Assembly (NCBI GenBank): GCA_000497125.2
Contig: CM035321.1
Coordinates: 1,268,001-1,332,000 of the forward strand
From: Spironucleus salmonicida
Lineage: Eukaryota; Fornicata; Diplomonadida; Hexamitidae
Length of the DNA: 64,000 bases
Reading direction: 5' to 3'
Shown here piece after piece: positions 23,744 through 35,987 of this stretch. The first letter of the stretch is position 1. Every line of letters starts with the position of its first letter. The translations under genes were made by a program, and so were the position numbers. Under the pieces are notes generated by a model. The model did no database searches. It had not been told where the DNA came from and saw only the letters and a list, made by a program, of their open reading frames with translations.

Positions 23744-25504
23744 TCATTATAAGTCAGAACTGGTCATACTAATAATACTAACATCCATAATTTCGTATTT
23801 ACTCTTTATTTCACTACTTAAGCAAGTAGTTTCTCCTACCTCCTCACTGCTTTGAATTTAACTTTCAATCCCAGCAAGAGCATGCACTAATGATCCTTTA
23901 TCCTTTAAAACAAATGTTAAACTACGATTTTTAAGACGATTAACTGCATTCATAATATCCTACATTACTTCATCATCTTCAAAACTATCTTCATGTTATA
24001 TCTGAAATTTATATCCAATTCGTCCCATTTCCCATTTAAAAACATCCAAAAATGATGCTACAAAAAAGCAACAAATCATGAAAAATATAGAGATACCACC
24101 ACATATAGCACAAACTAAGTCTAAATCGTATCCTGTATATCTCTATACTGTTGTAAATAAAGCTGTTCCGAGTGACCACGCTAATTTCGATGCTAATGCA
24201 ACTAGAGAACCTGTAATAAAAGCATATTTTCTATCCATACTATAAGTATTATAGATTTATATACAAAGCTACATTTGAACAAATGATATATTTGATAGTG
24301 CATAAAAACACTCTATTGAATAAATATTATTGAATTTAAGCAAAAATACAATTCCTATAGTGAAAATAACTATATGTATTATACTGAAGATCTACATAAC
24401 AAGTCTGTTAGTTAATTTAATTATTATAAACGGAAACATAAAATACAGAAGTGCAGTTGTAATCTCTACAATACTTTGTAAAATACCACTAACCTAGGAT
24501 GAAAATCCAAAATCCAAACGCCAAATTAATGGTTAAAACCAGCTAACTGATTATTATGCCATAACCAATAAGAAAATGCAACTTAAAAATCTGACTGCAT
24601 TTGGACTAAATATTTCAGCAGGATAAATATGATGATTCAAAGCGTATTACACATCATAAACAAAAAATCCAACTAGGAGGATCAATCCTGAAACAAAAAA
24701 TACTATTTATAACCATAAACTACCAATTCCAATAGCTATAAATGCAGCACCAACAATAGTAAATAAAATACCAAAACTAGCTAAAAAGAAGCTAATTAAA
24801 TTAATTTTTGCCCCTTTATTAATTTTAAATCTTGGCATAAAAAAACCCATTAATATTGAGTGTGCAATACCTAAAGCTCCACTAATCCCAAATAAAAACA
24901 TAGGATGTTCTGAAGCTAAAAAACCACCACCAATCATAGCAATGATACTAGCAAATTACTAAATAATATCATGAGCTGCCATACCTCTCTCTAACTTACC
25001 TTCTTTAACCATAAAATTAAGCATAGGTGTAGTAGCTGTTTACATAATTGAGCAACCAAACGATGCAAATATTCTGAAAAATATAAGCAAATATAAGCTT
25101 GTGGAAAAAAATATCAGCATTGAAGATACTCCAATTAAAAATGAGCCTAAAATATAACATCCTGGTATTGAAAGTCTTGCATGTAATTTATTTGAAAGAA
25201 ATCCTACAATACAGAATACAATATTTTCAGAATGTTAAATTATTTAAATAGTTACAATTTCTACTTTAAAATAAGCTGCAAATGTTGAAGTAAATGAATA
25301 TATTGAAGTATTTGTTAACTAGTATAAAAACTAAGGAAAAGATGCCAGTAATGCTGCTAAAAGCACAGGTGTTCCTTTACTCTTTACTGGGGTATAATTC
25401 CATGGATTAAATATAGGATGTATATATTCTTTTGATTATTGCATTCTTTCAAAATAAGAAAGCGTTCTCTTTCTACGTCGCTCTCGATAAGAAATTCTTA
25501 CCAT
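23744..25504 (-). CDS. major facilitator superfamily-type transporter, 586 aa
   Basis: A polytopic membrane protein with about 12 helices. After a basic N-terminal tail (MVRISYRERRRKRTL) the first helix starts near residue 45 (VLLAALLASFPQFLYQL). Loops between helices 2 and 3 hold NKLHARLSIPGCYILG, in the place of MFS motif A, and the fifth helix has a GG motif (AMIGGGFLA). A central cytosolic loop and six further helices follow, then an approximately 90-residue polar C-tail. Substrate cannot be predicted. ATG 25502-25504; TGA 23744-23746. It shares a promoter region with the divergent annexin gene. Confidence 0.75.
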
Positions 25505-25574
25505 TTACGAAATACTAAAATTATATATTATTATTAAATATCTTGATAAACTATTTTAAGGTTAGTTTATTTAA

Positions 25575-25587
25575 TATTATTATATAT
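25575..25587 (+). promoter_or_regulatory. TATTATTATATAT promoter-like element
   Basis: An A/T element 33 nt before the ATG of the second annexin (25621), in the divergent promoter shared with the MFS gene. It matches the core at 52230 over all 13 bases. Confidence 0.4.
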
Positions 25588-25620
25588 TTATTCTGAGTTA
25601 GCGGAATTTTTAACTTCAAA

Positions 25621-26466
25621 ATGGAGTTCTTCAGACCAACCCCGGCACTTTTTCCAGAACTATATTAAGATGCAGCTGACACACTCAAGGAAATATTTAA
25701 TTAGAAAATACCGGACAGCATTAAATTAATAGAATTGATTTCAAAATTTAACTAAGACGAACGTGTGGAAATCGCATCTATTTACGGTTCGGAACTTCTT
25801 TTTGAATAAAGCAAAAAGGCATTTAAATCAGATTTTGAGAACCTCATTCTAGCGCTATTCACACCAAGATATCAAGTTTTTGCAAACCTTTTAAATACAT
25901 TATTTAAACGTCCTTCTACTCTACTTACAACGTTGGCATTCTGTATTTCGACTCCAGATGCAGAATGCCTGTTAAAAGTATAAAATTTCGCATCACTTTA
26001 TGAATAAAATTTTGGAAAGCTCGGCCCTGCATTTTTAACTAGAAAAGAAGACTGTAGTTCTGATATTCTTACGATAAGATAAGAGCTAGATAAATCTAGT
26101 TTTGAGTCAACTTTAATTCACGTATTATCTAATTTACATTTCTCATTTTATCAGTAATTCATTCTGTAAAATCCAGATATCAACGAAAAAATTAAGTGTG
26201 ATATTAGCAAAAATTACGAGGCTTATATATCTGCATCTGATGCGAAAAATGACATGTTCCGATAGGTAGCTAAATGCGTAAAATTGACTGTAAAAGGTCT
26301 TGGGACAAAAGATGATGAATTGATAGGGTTAACAGCAATTTTCGGGGACAGAATGCGAAACTAAATTATCAAAAAGAGCTATGATGGGGATATTGTCAAA
26401 GAACTAAAAAGCGACTTAAGTGGAGATTATGAGAGATGCATTTTAGCAGTATGGGGGTTGAAGTGA
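25621..26466 (+). CDS. alpha-giardin-like annexin, second copy, 281 aa
   Basis: ATG 25621 (MEFFRPTPALFPELYQ) to TGA 26464-26466 (AAGTGAT). The annexin match is clearest in the final repeat, residues about 225-281: VKGLGTKDDELIGL, FGDRMRNQIIKKSY, SDLSGDYERCILAVWGLK, closely paralleling the first copy at 7493. Earlier repeats are diverged but keep helix patterns (LIELISKFNQDERVEIASIYG). It uses many TAA/TAG codons, unlike the first copy, so it is probably less strongly expressed. Likely membrane or cytoskeleton binding. Confidence 0.87.
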
Positions 26467-27667
26467 TACAAATTTTGAGTGGCTTAGATGGAATTAAGGT
26501 TAAATTATCAAAAATACTATGTATGAACTAATTATATAAGCAATTTTTATTAAGACGAAAATAATTTAGCCTAAAGTTTACATTTAAAATTGTCGACTGT
26601 ATATCATGTAGATATAAGAATTTATGTTATACTAAGATAGGAAATTTATAACATTTAATTTAACTCCATTATCTTCCTTTTACTATCCTTTAATTATAAT
26701 GAAGTATGATTTAAAGCGGCTCATAACTTTACATATAAAGTAATTTTCAAGATCTTTATCAATTATTCAAGAAATAAGAGGATTAGAAATATTAATATAG
26801 CGAGTATCTTAAAACCATATTCATCTTGTAAACTTAATTGTTTATCTGTATTCAATTTTACGTTTAGTTTTACACTTTTCCATAATCGATGAAGATATTT
26901 TTAATAAAATTATGTTGACAAAACTAATAATAAATTTATCCTTTTTTCTAAAACGATCATTTATTATATCTATAATCCTTAATCAAATGAAACTTAGAGC
27001 TTTTTGTTAATTATATCGAAATATTTCATAGTATATCGGATAATACGACTTAAAACAATTAAATAAACATAATATAAAAATAAGATAACAGCTAAATTAT
27101 TCCAACATAAATGAAAGTCGATAATAAATCATAATATAATTATTTCCTTAGGAACATAATAGAATATTATTAATTTCTTTAAAGTATTGAGTTTTTACAA
27201 GATAAAGTTGATTTTATAGTTTGAAACGTTTCTGAGTTATTATATTATTATATATCAAAATTAAAAGTTAATCTATAAGATGTATCAACATTTCTTTTAT
27301 TATTATTGGTATTAATATATTAATAATAAAAATAAAATTCACATTACTTTATTACTACCAAGTTTTAGTTTTAATCATTTATATTATTTAGAATGGTATT
27401 AAATATTATATAGTATTATATATTATCAAAACATAACTTGTTCTAATATAATGAAATAAATGTATAGAATACATTTTTACAAATTTTAGAGATTTCAATA
27501 ATTCTATATATTCCGATATAATAGTGAGTTGCAATAACAATAAAATGTATTAAGAATGTCGTTAAGGACTTGACAAAGATGCCATTATGAAGTTTGCATT
27601 TAATTAAGATAAATTTTATATTAATAAGGTTAAATTTCAGAAATCTCCTTTTGTTATATAAGATCAA
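26467..27667. other. AT-rich intergenic stretch
   Basis: About 1.2 kb with no supported gene. A TGA-free frame on the plus strand (26519-27190, 223 codons) exists but its Ile/Leu/Tyr/Gln-rich, Gly/Ala-poor composition looks like translated AT-rich DNA. Confidence 0.5.
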
Positions 27668-27985
27668 ATGGCATCATGTAATTACCCGTAATTATTTTTT
27701 AATGTAATTAATGCACCAAAATATCATAAAGTATTGTTTGCTTCTAATAACATAGAAGACTATACTTTAGCAATAAGTAGTGCTAAAGAAGGGCCTAAAT
27801 CTTAACTTAATACTACACGCATTAAATTCACCTAAAGAAAGTTACTGACTCCTCTGGAAATCAAATCTAATCGATATAAAGCTTTACATAAGAGTTCGTA
27901 CACCAGACATGCGTAATGTAGATAACTATTAGATGATATTGTTATTGCAGATATTAAGGATTAAGTAAATTTGTTAGCATAATGA
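27668..27985 (+). CDS. hypothetical protein, 105 aa
   Basis: ATG 27668 (MASCNYPQLFFNVINAPKYH) to TGA 27983-27985. Composition is balanced (YTLAISSAKEGPKSQ, IKFTQRKLLTPLEIKSNRY), unlike the flanking AT-rich DNA, which supports coding. The basic middle and acidic end have no known motif; no membrane segment. Confidence 0.6.
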
Positions 27986-28280
27986 ACATTATATGTGAAT
28001 ATTTTTCCAATATCAATTCATTAGTTATTTTTATAGACTAAAAAGGTTACTATAAGTATATTTGAAATCTTTTGAATTTTTAATGTAAAAATAGAATCAT
28101 ATGTTAGTAAATATGGTTTTTTAAATTTTCTTATTTCCATGATAATTTAATTTTAAAATTATTTATCCTTAATTTTTATTGAATGAAAGTTTTATGAAGA
28201 TAATACACTTATATTTAAACAAGCAAAACGCTAATACCAATTAAAAAAATACTATTTGTTTTAAAAAAACATTAATCAAC

Positions 28281-29549
28281 TCACTAACCAGATGTTTCAA
28301 AATTACTGGCTTCTTCTTTTAAAGTTTAAAACGTCTTACCACATAAGTTTATTAATTTCTTATAAAATGAATCGCATACTTTTTAAATCTCGGTATTATC
28401 TTTTATTAAGCCCATTTTATACTCTACATGACCTAAATAATGACAATTTGCTCCTTTTAATTCATCTCTAAAAATTGGCTCCAATATGCCTTTATTCCAA
28501 CCGTAAGAGCCAAAACTATAGCTGATTTTATACTCTAGTGAATCTGTAGATTAAAATAAATAGAGTAACTCTACCAATAAAGGGCTTATATCTTAATTAA
28601 AAACGGGAGAACCAATTATAAGCCCTTATGATTAATTCATTGAAAAAGCAATTTACGCCAATGGAGTTGTGCGTACAGAGTGAATATGTACGATAACTCC
28701 TTTTGAAGATAAAAACTAAGAAAATAGTTATGCTTATTTTACACTATTTCCATAAAGAGTATCGTAAGCGATAAGAACTGAAGGATTTTTTGGTATAGAA
28801 CAACACACATCTGTATATGCATCTATTGCTGCTTATACATAATTTACACCATGGAGATACATTCCATGTGCTGGCAAAATAGATTTTATGGTATACAATT
28901 CATCTTATAATTCAAAATCTTAAGATACTGCCTTAAATTTTTAAAGATTATCAAGTAATAAAGTCTTGTATGACCCAAAAATATTTTAAGCATAATCGGA
29001 CAATTCATTTTTAATCTCGTAAATAGTTTTTGAAGCTTAATCAGTTTCTGCACCGATTTATGAAAATAAATCGCTAGAAAATAGAATATGTTTATTAACA
29101 TAATACGTCATTGTTGAGTCTGGCCAATGCAGCAATGGAATTTATATGAACTTAAATTCTAATTCCCCTAGTTTCAATGTTTCCCGTCTTGATATAAGTT
29201 AAAATTTAAACTATATAATATCTGGATACAAAAACTTTAAAGTTTGAGCACATTTATGTGAACAATAAATAGTTGCATCCTCCAATACTCGTAAAAAAGG
29301 CAATAGGCTACCAGATGATTCTTATTCCGCATGATTAATAATTATGTGCTTAATATCTGATAGTTACGCGTGATACTAGATATTAATAAGAAACTGATGA
29401 AAATATGACTCAGGTACAGTATCAATAATAACAGTTTCGTTGTTATCCTTAATCATATACGAATTATAATTTATCCCATTAGAAAGATGTAATTTATGGA
29501 AATCCTACTCATTGTAATCAACAACACCTATAGTCTCAACTCCCTTCAT
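28281..29549 (-). CDS. flavodiiron protein (A-type flavoprotein), 422 aa, with altered iron-site motif
   Basis: Flavodiiron proteins reduce O2 (or NO) in the cytosol of anaerobic protists. The N-terminal metallo-beta-lactamase-like domain (1-250) has INHAEQES at 72-78, LLHWPDS with His141, LFSSD with Asp160, and LPAHGMY near residue 217. The C-terminal flavodoxin domain binds FMN: LIAYDTLYGNSV (phosphate loop) and IGSPVFNQDISPLL. The canonical ligand motif is HxExDH; here it reads H73-A-E75-Q-E77-S78, so Asp is replaced by Glu and His by Ser. The other ligands are kept. Start MKGVETIGVVDYNEQ fits the family. ATG 29547-29549; TGA 28281-28283 in TAGTGAG. Confidence 0.9.
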
Positions 29550-29614
29550 TATTAAATAAACTAGAAGATATATATTATATTATAATTAATACATTACATA
29601 TTTAGAGTTATGTT

Positions 29615-29788
29615 TCACTAAATTACACTTAACACTGAAACGCAGTCTTGATGGTCAATACCTTGAGAAATCATCTTTACTTCGTCAAATGCTTCGTCAA
29701 AAATCTATTTTAACAATTCTTCGTCATTTTCAGTTTACTTTTATTTATTATCTATTAACTTGACTTTGCCTTATTTTGCTGATGACAT
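29615..29788 (-). CDS. small hypothetical protein, 57 aa
   Basis: ATG 29786-29788 (MSSAKQGKVKLIDNKQKQ) to TGA 29615-29617 in TAGTGAAAC, a good poly(A)-like match. The second half is an acidic helix (ENDEELLKQIFDEAFDEV). It lies between the V-ATPase F and flavodiiron genes, all on the minus strand. Family unknown; coding is supported by codon balance and stop context only. Confidence 0.5.
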
Positions 29789-29900
29789 ATCACCCAAAAT
29801 AGCCTATGTTAAGTTATCAGCTAAATTTAGCAGGTTCTTTGTATCAGAATTCATTATTAAAATTAAATAAAGTTATATTACCATATAATAATAAATGTAA

Positions 29901-30182
29901 TCATTCGTCATCTTTTGATGGGATCTCCATGACAACTGGCTTAACTCCTTTGTACGCAACTACCTCGTCCCTAATTTTATCAGCACAAAACTTAGAGATA
30001 AAAACTACTGAAATATCATCTCTAGCCTTCAATTGCTTAAACGCCTCTAATATATCATTCCTTGGTGATTCCGAGGTAAACTCATGAAAGTTCTACCTAC
30101 CCTCAACATCCCTGCATCCAGCTCCGGACAATAAGAATCCAGAAACTGTAGCTGAATCAGCAATAACAGCGGCAACTGTCAT
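29901..30182 (-). CDS. V-type H+-ATPase subunit F, 93 aa
   Basis: Subunit F of the V1 rotor stalk, part of the vacuolar proton pump acidifying endosomal and peripheral vesicles. The sequence follows the family: VIADSATVSGFLLSGAG (usually VIGDEDTVTGFLLAGVG), ILEAFKQLKARDDISVVFIS, DKIRDEV, and the closing VVMEIPSKD. It is about 20 residues shorter than usual, lacking some N-terminal and C-terminal residues. ATG 30180-30182; TGA 29901-29903. Only one TAG Gln codon is visible. Confidence 0.88.
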
Positions 30183-30238
30183 TTTTTTGGATTAGGTAGG
30201 AGTGGAATGAAATACTTAATATTATACAATAAATAATA

Positions 30239-32650
30239 TCATTAGCCTTCGAAAAGTAACCTTCCCAAATCTCTATCTTCGCCCTCAGTCTATGAGTAAA
30301 TATATAAGTCCTTTATGATCTACCTCACAACTTACTAAATAACGGGATTTGCATTCAATGCAGGTTTCAAACAGATCTTAATTAGCTAGAAATAGTCATC
30401 AAAAAACGGGAATGCCCATAAAGCGATTATCAGCAAACCCATCTCGTCATCCTCGAAACAAACAATCTTGCTGGGATCTACTACAATTTCCTATAGAATT
30501 TCGGTAAAATTAGCTATATAAACAATGTAGCCAATGTTATCTCCGCCTTTTAAGAACATGTTGCCAATAAAGTTTGTAAAAAGTCGTAATTGCACAATTT
30601 ATTTCTCAATTCTTTCAGATTTTTCCAGCTCAGCAATCGCTTTTTCGCGCTCACTAACCTTGTTTTTGTTGCTCAGCCACCTCAAATACTGCATGAAAAT
30701 AACGTGAAGCTGGCCTGTTAAAGTGGTGTCGCAAACGAGCTTGAAGTCGCTCAGAGAGTCTGGAATATCAAAATGAACGCTATTCAGCATCTGGCTGTTC
30801 GGCTTCTGCGTCATGCTTGGAATGTAGCTGCTGATATCAATTGCAGGCGACTAATTCTGAATTGAATTCAATTTTCCGCTTCTATCCTGCAAAACCACTT
30901 TCTCGCAGTTTAGCTTCTCTTTAATCGTCAAAGTCTGGCTCATGCTGTTGCTCAAAACGTTGCAATCACCAGTGTAATCATCATTTTCCACTTATTTTGC
31001 ATCATTTTTCGCTCCAATTTCGACGAAAATATCATCAAACTTCGTGACCCCAAAGAACTAACTCGCAAACTGCGCCCTGCAAAGTAAAATTACGTTAACA
31101 CAGTTTCTTATTTTGTTGCTGCTGCTGAAATTTTGGCTTAGTGCATAGAACGCTGTTTCTTAAATACTCTAGAAGTACGAGTTCAAGTCCAGCTACATCA
31201 AATTTTGCTCCCTCTTTGTAGACGAAATCTGCGGCTTTTTGACCAAATTTTGATATTTCTGAGACCGGGAAACGAGCGAAATCGCGTTTCCAGCGTCCCG
31301 AATCTGAGCCGTTTTGGTCAGCAGGGCGTACGAATCCGCCGTATTCGAGCTGGTTTCGAGCATTTAATTGTTCCGCTCCACGTTTAGCATAATCCGCTGA
31401 ATTTGCTCATTTTTCATTTCATTTTAGGCTATAAGCAAATCGTCTTATGTCAGTTGGTCGAGTTTCTCATTCAGCTGATTTTCGAACAGGCGCTGGAACT
31501 GCTGCAGTTTCAGCTGCTTTTTCATGCATATGTACTTGTACAGATTAGCAGTCGCCTGGTATTTTATCTCGTTCTGCTCTAACGGCGTCAGGTCCTCAAA
31601 CTGCTTGTAAATTTTGCCGTTTCTGAGCATTTGGTTGTTCACGAAATACGTGCCCTGCTGGTCCGTCAGCTGCTTCAACTGCTGCTTCTGGGCCTGAATT
31701 TCGCGTTTTACTGCCAGCTTTTGGCTGTTCACCTCATCGTTCAGGAGGCGAATTTGCTCGATGTAGTTAAACAGCTTAATGACAGGAATCGAGGCTATTG
31801 AGGCTAGAATTTGCGTTATTTGGAGCTGCTGGTTGATTTTTGGAGGTTTTGGGGCCAAATCGTGGAGGGTGAGATCAGGTGTGGAGTGGGAGTTTTGATT
31901 AGCATATTAACTGATATAATGAGGATTTGACGCATTAAGTTGCTCGATATATCTGATATAACCGGCTTCATCGATGTCGTCAACCGAGTTCTCCCATACA
32001 TTTTAGATTTCCGTTCCTTAATTAGTCGCATTTTCGTAGATTTCGTCGAAAATTTAACTGGTCAAACCAATCGATTTTAGGGCCAAATTCTCGAAATTTA
32101 GCTCTTCCTGCGGCGAAAGTTCCATTTTTTGGATCAAATTCACCATTTCGATGACCTCGCAGATCCTGAAAATTTGCGAAAATTCCTTCGTCTTCCGCTT
32201 CTCGCCTATCTCAGTTTTGAAGACTTGGAGTGTCATCTCGAGCGAGTTGGAAAGCGATTCGCGGACTTTGAAAAAGTTGTTTTTCTCGTCAAAAATCGAG
32301 CTCGAAAGGTCTGGTTGTGACTGTTTAGAAGTGGATGAAAGCGCTATTATATAAGAATACGAATATAAGTCTAAAAGTGTGATTTTTTAATTTGAAAATG
32401 CAAATAAAATTTTACGTAAAATATCGGGTTTGGCGTATTCCTACGCTTGGTAAGGTTTTAGGAAACGTGCAGCGCACGTTAAGAAATGCGGGGATGTGCA
32501 GTTCAGATCAAAATTGATAAAAAGCTGGGTTTGCGGTGTGACATTTAACGGAGTGAGCTGAAGAAATGGGGTGCTTCTGGCGATATTTAAAAGCAATTCT
32601 GCAGGTGGGGAATGCGGGGAAGCATCTAGAAGCTATTTAGCAATTTTCAT
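30239..32650 (-). CDS. hypothetical protein, 803 aa
   Basis: One frame from ATG 32648-32650 (MKIAKQLLDASPHSPPAELL) to TGA 30239-30241. An internal Met at 32234-32236 looks like a start at first sight, but the coherent upstream sequence (PQTQLFINFDLNCTSPHF; SSSIFDEKNNFFKVRES) supports the long form; an even earlier in-frame ATG (32759-32761) lies in promoter-like DNA. The protein is largely helical: residues 120-190 amphipathic, 220-330 coiled-coil-like (KREIQAQKQQLKQLTDQQG, KKQLKLQQFQRLFENQ). Much of the gene is GC-rich. The helical layout resembles vesicle-tethering or nucleoporin-type proteins, but no family is assigned. Confidence 0.75.
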
Positions 32651-32762
32651 TGCGGATAATGATGCGGAGGGGTTGTTATAGTTTAATATTATATAATAGT
32701 CTAATTAAAAAAGTTTTTATTTATTATATTAATATTATACATAATTTATCTAAATAACCATA

Positions 32763-33299
32763 ATGGAATAACTAAATCTATCTATTGAGAATTTATTGAA
32801 GTAATTCAAACTACACCCAACCATAGCATTAATACTGTTTCCACTGCTTACATAATAGCCAGAAGAGTATGCAGTATCCCTTAAAGAGTAGGTTCCAAAA
32901 TTTCTTCCAGAAACTCCAGATTATGTAATGGACTAGAAAATATATCTTCAACAATTTGCAGATTCTGTGGAATATCTATCTAAAAGTAATCTAGGAAATC
33001 TCATAGATTCAGAACTTAAAATACGCAAGCTTGCTGCAAAGGCTTCATTAAGCTTAATGAAGGATGATAAGTATAAAGATATTATAAGTTAACCAGAGGA
33101 ATTTCTATAAAAGATTTTTACTGAAATCGATCTTTAACCTGAGTATATAAATGGAGTAGTATAGAATGAAGTGATGTGGAATGGAAAACCAAAATTGGAA
33201 ATGATTGATACAATTCTAGCTTTTATAGGGGTAGTTTTAGTAGGAGTTTGGTTCTTATAAAAATATGGAGTTATAGATTAATTAATGAACATTTAGTGA
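32763..33299 (+). CDS. membrane protein with one C-terminal helix, 178 aa
   Basis: ATG 32763 (MEQLNLSIENLLKQFKLHP) to TGA 33297-33299 in TAGTGAAT. The body is helical and charged (LIDSELKIRKLAAKASLSLM); one membrane segment at about 148-168 (MIDTILAFIGVVLVGVWFL) precedes a short tail. Mostly cytosolic orientation is likely. No family recognised. Confidence 0.65.
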
Positions 33300-33452
33300 A
33301 TTATCTATTTTAATTAAGTATCATGCGTTTAGTTATTCGTAAAAAGATTAGAATAAATCTTTTAATAACCATTAATGAATAAAATTCATGAATTTAAGTA
33401 CATGATACCTTTTTAAATTATATGATTGCATTAATTGCTAAAATAAATTTTA

Positions 33453-35096
33453 TCACTTGAATGAGTTAATCATATTGATAACATTCATAACTACCCCAAC
33501 TGTACAAACCATAGCAGACACTCCAACTGCAGTCCATCCAATGGATTTTCTAACTTTACTAACATCAACTTTCTTTTCATCACTAGTATTTGTTTCATAA
33601 ACTGGCTGTGCCTCTTCTATAGCAAGCTAAATCTAACCCTCTTCTGAAGCTTCATAAACGGCAGCTGCAGCATCAGCTACTATATTGCTACTATTTTATG
33701 AAAAAGTACGCCTATACGTAGGTCCATCGGGAGTATTTATGATTGAAACTGTACGAGTTTTCAAGAAAGATATACCACGATCTTACTTTGTCTCTGTATC
33801 CGAAATATTCGTTTAATCTGGGTTATCCATGCCAAACATTTTAATGGACAGTGCACGAGCTCTATCAACTGACATGAAATTAGATAGAATAGGAACAATG
33901 ATAGGATCCACCATTTGCTCTGAGTCAGGCACCTCATCTAGGTGACGATTTTATTCTCTTAGCCTCGGAAGTTAAATTGCAAATATAATAGGTAGACAAA
34001 ATACATAGATAAATCCAGAAAGTGACGCAAATATACCAAAAATAACAACGATATTTTCATAAACAGCAGCTAAAGCGAAGGCTAATGTAACAAAAATGAA
34101 CGAAATAATGACGGATACTAAATATCCTTTTGTTGTATCCATAGTAAGTCCAAAAATTTATAATAGAGTTTCTTTAATAGGAAACACTACAAGTGGGAAT
34201 GAAATAATAACAACTATAGCATAAAGCAAGGCTAAGATATTAAAATACAATAAATTACATTTAGCGAAATTAATAAAAATATTGCTTTATATTTAGTCAC
34301 CAAACATTGCCGCGCCAAAATATCCAACCAATGCATAGAATATAGAAGCACCAGTAATTGCTATTCCTAATGAAACTTTGAGGATCTTCTTCTTGAAAAT
34401 AGGAGGGCCTTTAAGATCATTCAAAAGAGACGGTATACCATTATGACAGCCAAAATTACTCTAAATAGATGGAATATACATCAAAAATGTTAATATAGTA
34501 ATAAAAGGGCTGGACTAAGGGAAAGCTTAGATTTTATATAAAACATCTTTCCCATCAACTTTACAAATTTAACGAGCATCTAACTTAACGAAAAATATGG
34601 CAACAATACTTACTACAGTAATGAGAATGATAAAACTAGAAATAGAAGAAACTTTAGACAGGACCCCCATTGATTTTATTAGGCAAAGTGGGAAGATCAA
34701 CACAAAAGCTATAAGAGCTTTAGCAAGATATGTGTTAAAAGAATACTTCCCAACATTTTAAATAAAAGATACAACTGAGTTTGCAGAAATAATGACATAA
34801 CCTGTACAAAATCCATAAAATGAAACAATGATACACACATTAAGCAAAATTGCCATCTTCTTACCACATATTTTTGTTGTTACTTCCATATAGCTACGTG
34901 ATTGTGTATAGTGAACGGCCTCAGTAAATATGTTCAGCAAATATAAAACGAAAATATATACTCCAATGAAAACTATTGCTGAAAGTACAGCTCCCATCTG
35001 GAAAGTAATAAATGATATAGATAGTAATGAAGCTCCCATCATCTGTGATACCAATGAAAACGAGGTAGAAGCTTGATCTTTAATATTTTTAGGCAT
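33453..35096 (-). CDS. amino-acid/auxin permease-type (AAAP) transporter, 547 aa
   Basis: This looks like a proton-coupled amino-acid transporter of the AAAP family. The first helix has the typical unwound Gly pattern after a polar N-terminus (SFSLVSQMMGASLLSISFITFQMG). About ten helices follow up to residue 410, including YGFCTGYVIISANSVVSF and FALAAVYENIVVIFGIFASLSG. A roughly 100-residue polar region comes next, and then one more hydrophobic segment near the C-terminus (TAVGVSAMVCTVGVVMNVI), which is unusual for the family. ATG 35094-35096; TGA 33453-33455 (AAGTGATAA). The substrate cannot be predicted. Confidence 0.8.
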
Positions 35097-35414
35097 TTAC
35101 GAAGTGAAAATTTTTATAAATGTATATGATTGATAACTAGATACCTAAAAGGCGATTTATTATTTTTTAACAATATCAATTTATTTCGTATAATTATAAT
35201 ATTATTTGAGATTAGATAATTAATTTAATTCATATTTCGAGTATTACGTTTGAATGAACATTATTTATATTATATACTCGACAAATTTATGTCATAAAAA
35301 ACTAATCTTAATTTTTCCAACTAGAGTTTTATAATTTTAAGCTAATATTTATAATATTTAAAATTAAATTTTATATAAAACTCTGTATTTTTCTTAACTG
35401 AAATTAATAGCATA
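35097..35414. other. AT-rich intergenic region
   Basis: About 320 bp upstream of the permease gene, with no supported gene. It should carry the permease promoter. Confidence 0.5.
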
Positions 35415-35987
35415 TCACTTGGGTTTACCTTAAAAAATATCACACGGACCGCAAACGAGGTTACCACAGCTGTGACCGTGTGGGAGAACGTCTTGGCAGT
35501 CAACAGCGTTACAAGTGAAGTCAGAAGTAAGGAACTTAGTGTGGTCGACCTTTCCAGTAAGCTTGTTGCACGACATTTCGATGTTGGAGATTTGACCGGT
35601 AGGAACACTGGAAATCTTGTTAAAGCCAAAGAGCCCAAATGCAGTGGTGAGGCAAGTGGGAATTTCGGTAAGCTTATTCTTGGTGAGATCCACAGTGCAG
35701 AAAGCCTTGTCCTAGAAGGCATCAGGGTGGATGCTGGCGATCTTGTTATTCGGAAGGATGAGGGCGCTGAGGTGATCTAGGCTCCTGAGGGATGCGGGAA
35801 TGGTTCCAATGAGGTTATTGCCAGGAATCTTTATCGCGACAACATTAAATTTGCTATCGCAAGTAATGCCGTACCAGAGGCAGTAATTCGGATGTTCCAT
35901 CCAGTTGAGCTTAACCTTCCAGTTGTCTCCACCAGTTTTCTCATAGAAGTCCACAAGTGCGGTAACGCTCATTATGATCGCAGCCAT
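35415..35987 (-). CDS. leucine-rich repeat protein, 190 aa
   Basis: ATG 35985-35987 to TGA 35415-35417 (AAGTGAT). The N-terminus has the plant/bacterial-type LRR cap: ALVDFYEKTGGDNWK, NWM, then CLWYGITCDSKFNVVAIKIP. About five repeats follow (GNNLIGTIPASLRSLDHLSAL; NKIASIHPDAF; KNKLTEIPTC; NKISSVP). A Cys-rich cap ends the protein (FTCNAVDCQDVLPHGHSC..LVCGPCDIF). The paired Cys suggest an extracytoplasmic protein, although MAAIIMSVTALV is only a weak signal. Gln is nearly absent, and codons are GC-ending, consistent with high expression. Protein-protein interaction or secreted function. Confidence 0.85.

Noticed and set aside
25373-25382. TCCTTTACTC, similar to the Giardia ncRNA 3'-processing motif TCCTTTACTCAA
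   Set aside because: Only a partial match and it lies inside the MFS coding sequence; no non-coding RNA context.
26519-27190. 223-codon TGA-free frame on the plus strand
   Set aside because: Ile/Leu/Tyr/Gln-rich with almost no Gly or Ala, as expected for random AT-rich DNA when only TGA stops; no motif, no GC change and no poly(A)-like end.
27443-27667. Minus-strand frame of 74 codons
   Set aside because: No ATG start, AT-driven composition, and it sits in the spacer before the 105-aa gene.
32464-32480. Perfect hairpin AACGTGC-AGC-GCACGTT as a possible RNA or regulatory element
   Set aside because: It lies inside the N-terminal coding part of the 803-aa protein once the correct start is used.
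32566-32760. Plus-strand frame starting MGCFWRYLKAIL
   Set aside because: It is antisense to the 803-aa gene's 5' end and runs into the AT-rich promoter of the next gene.
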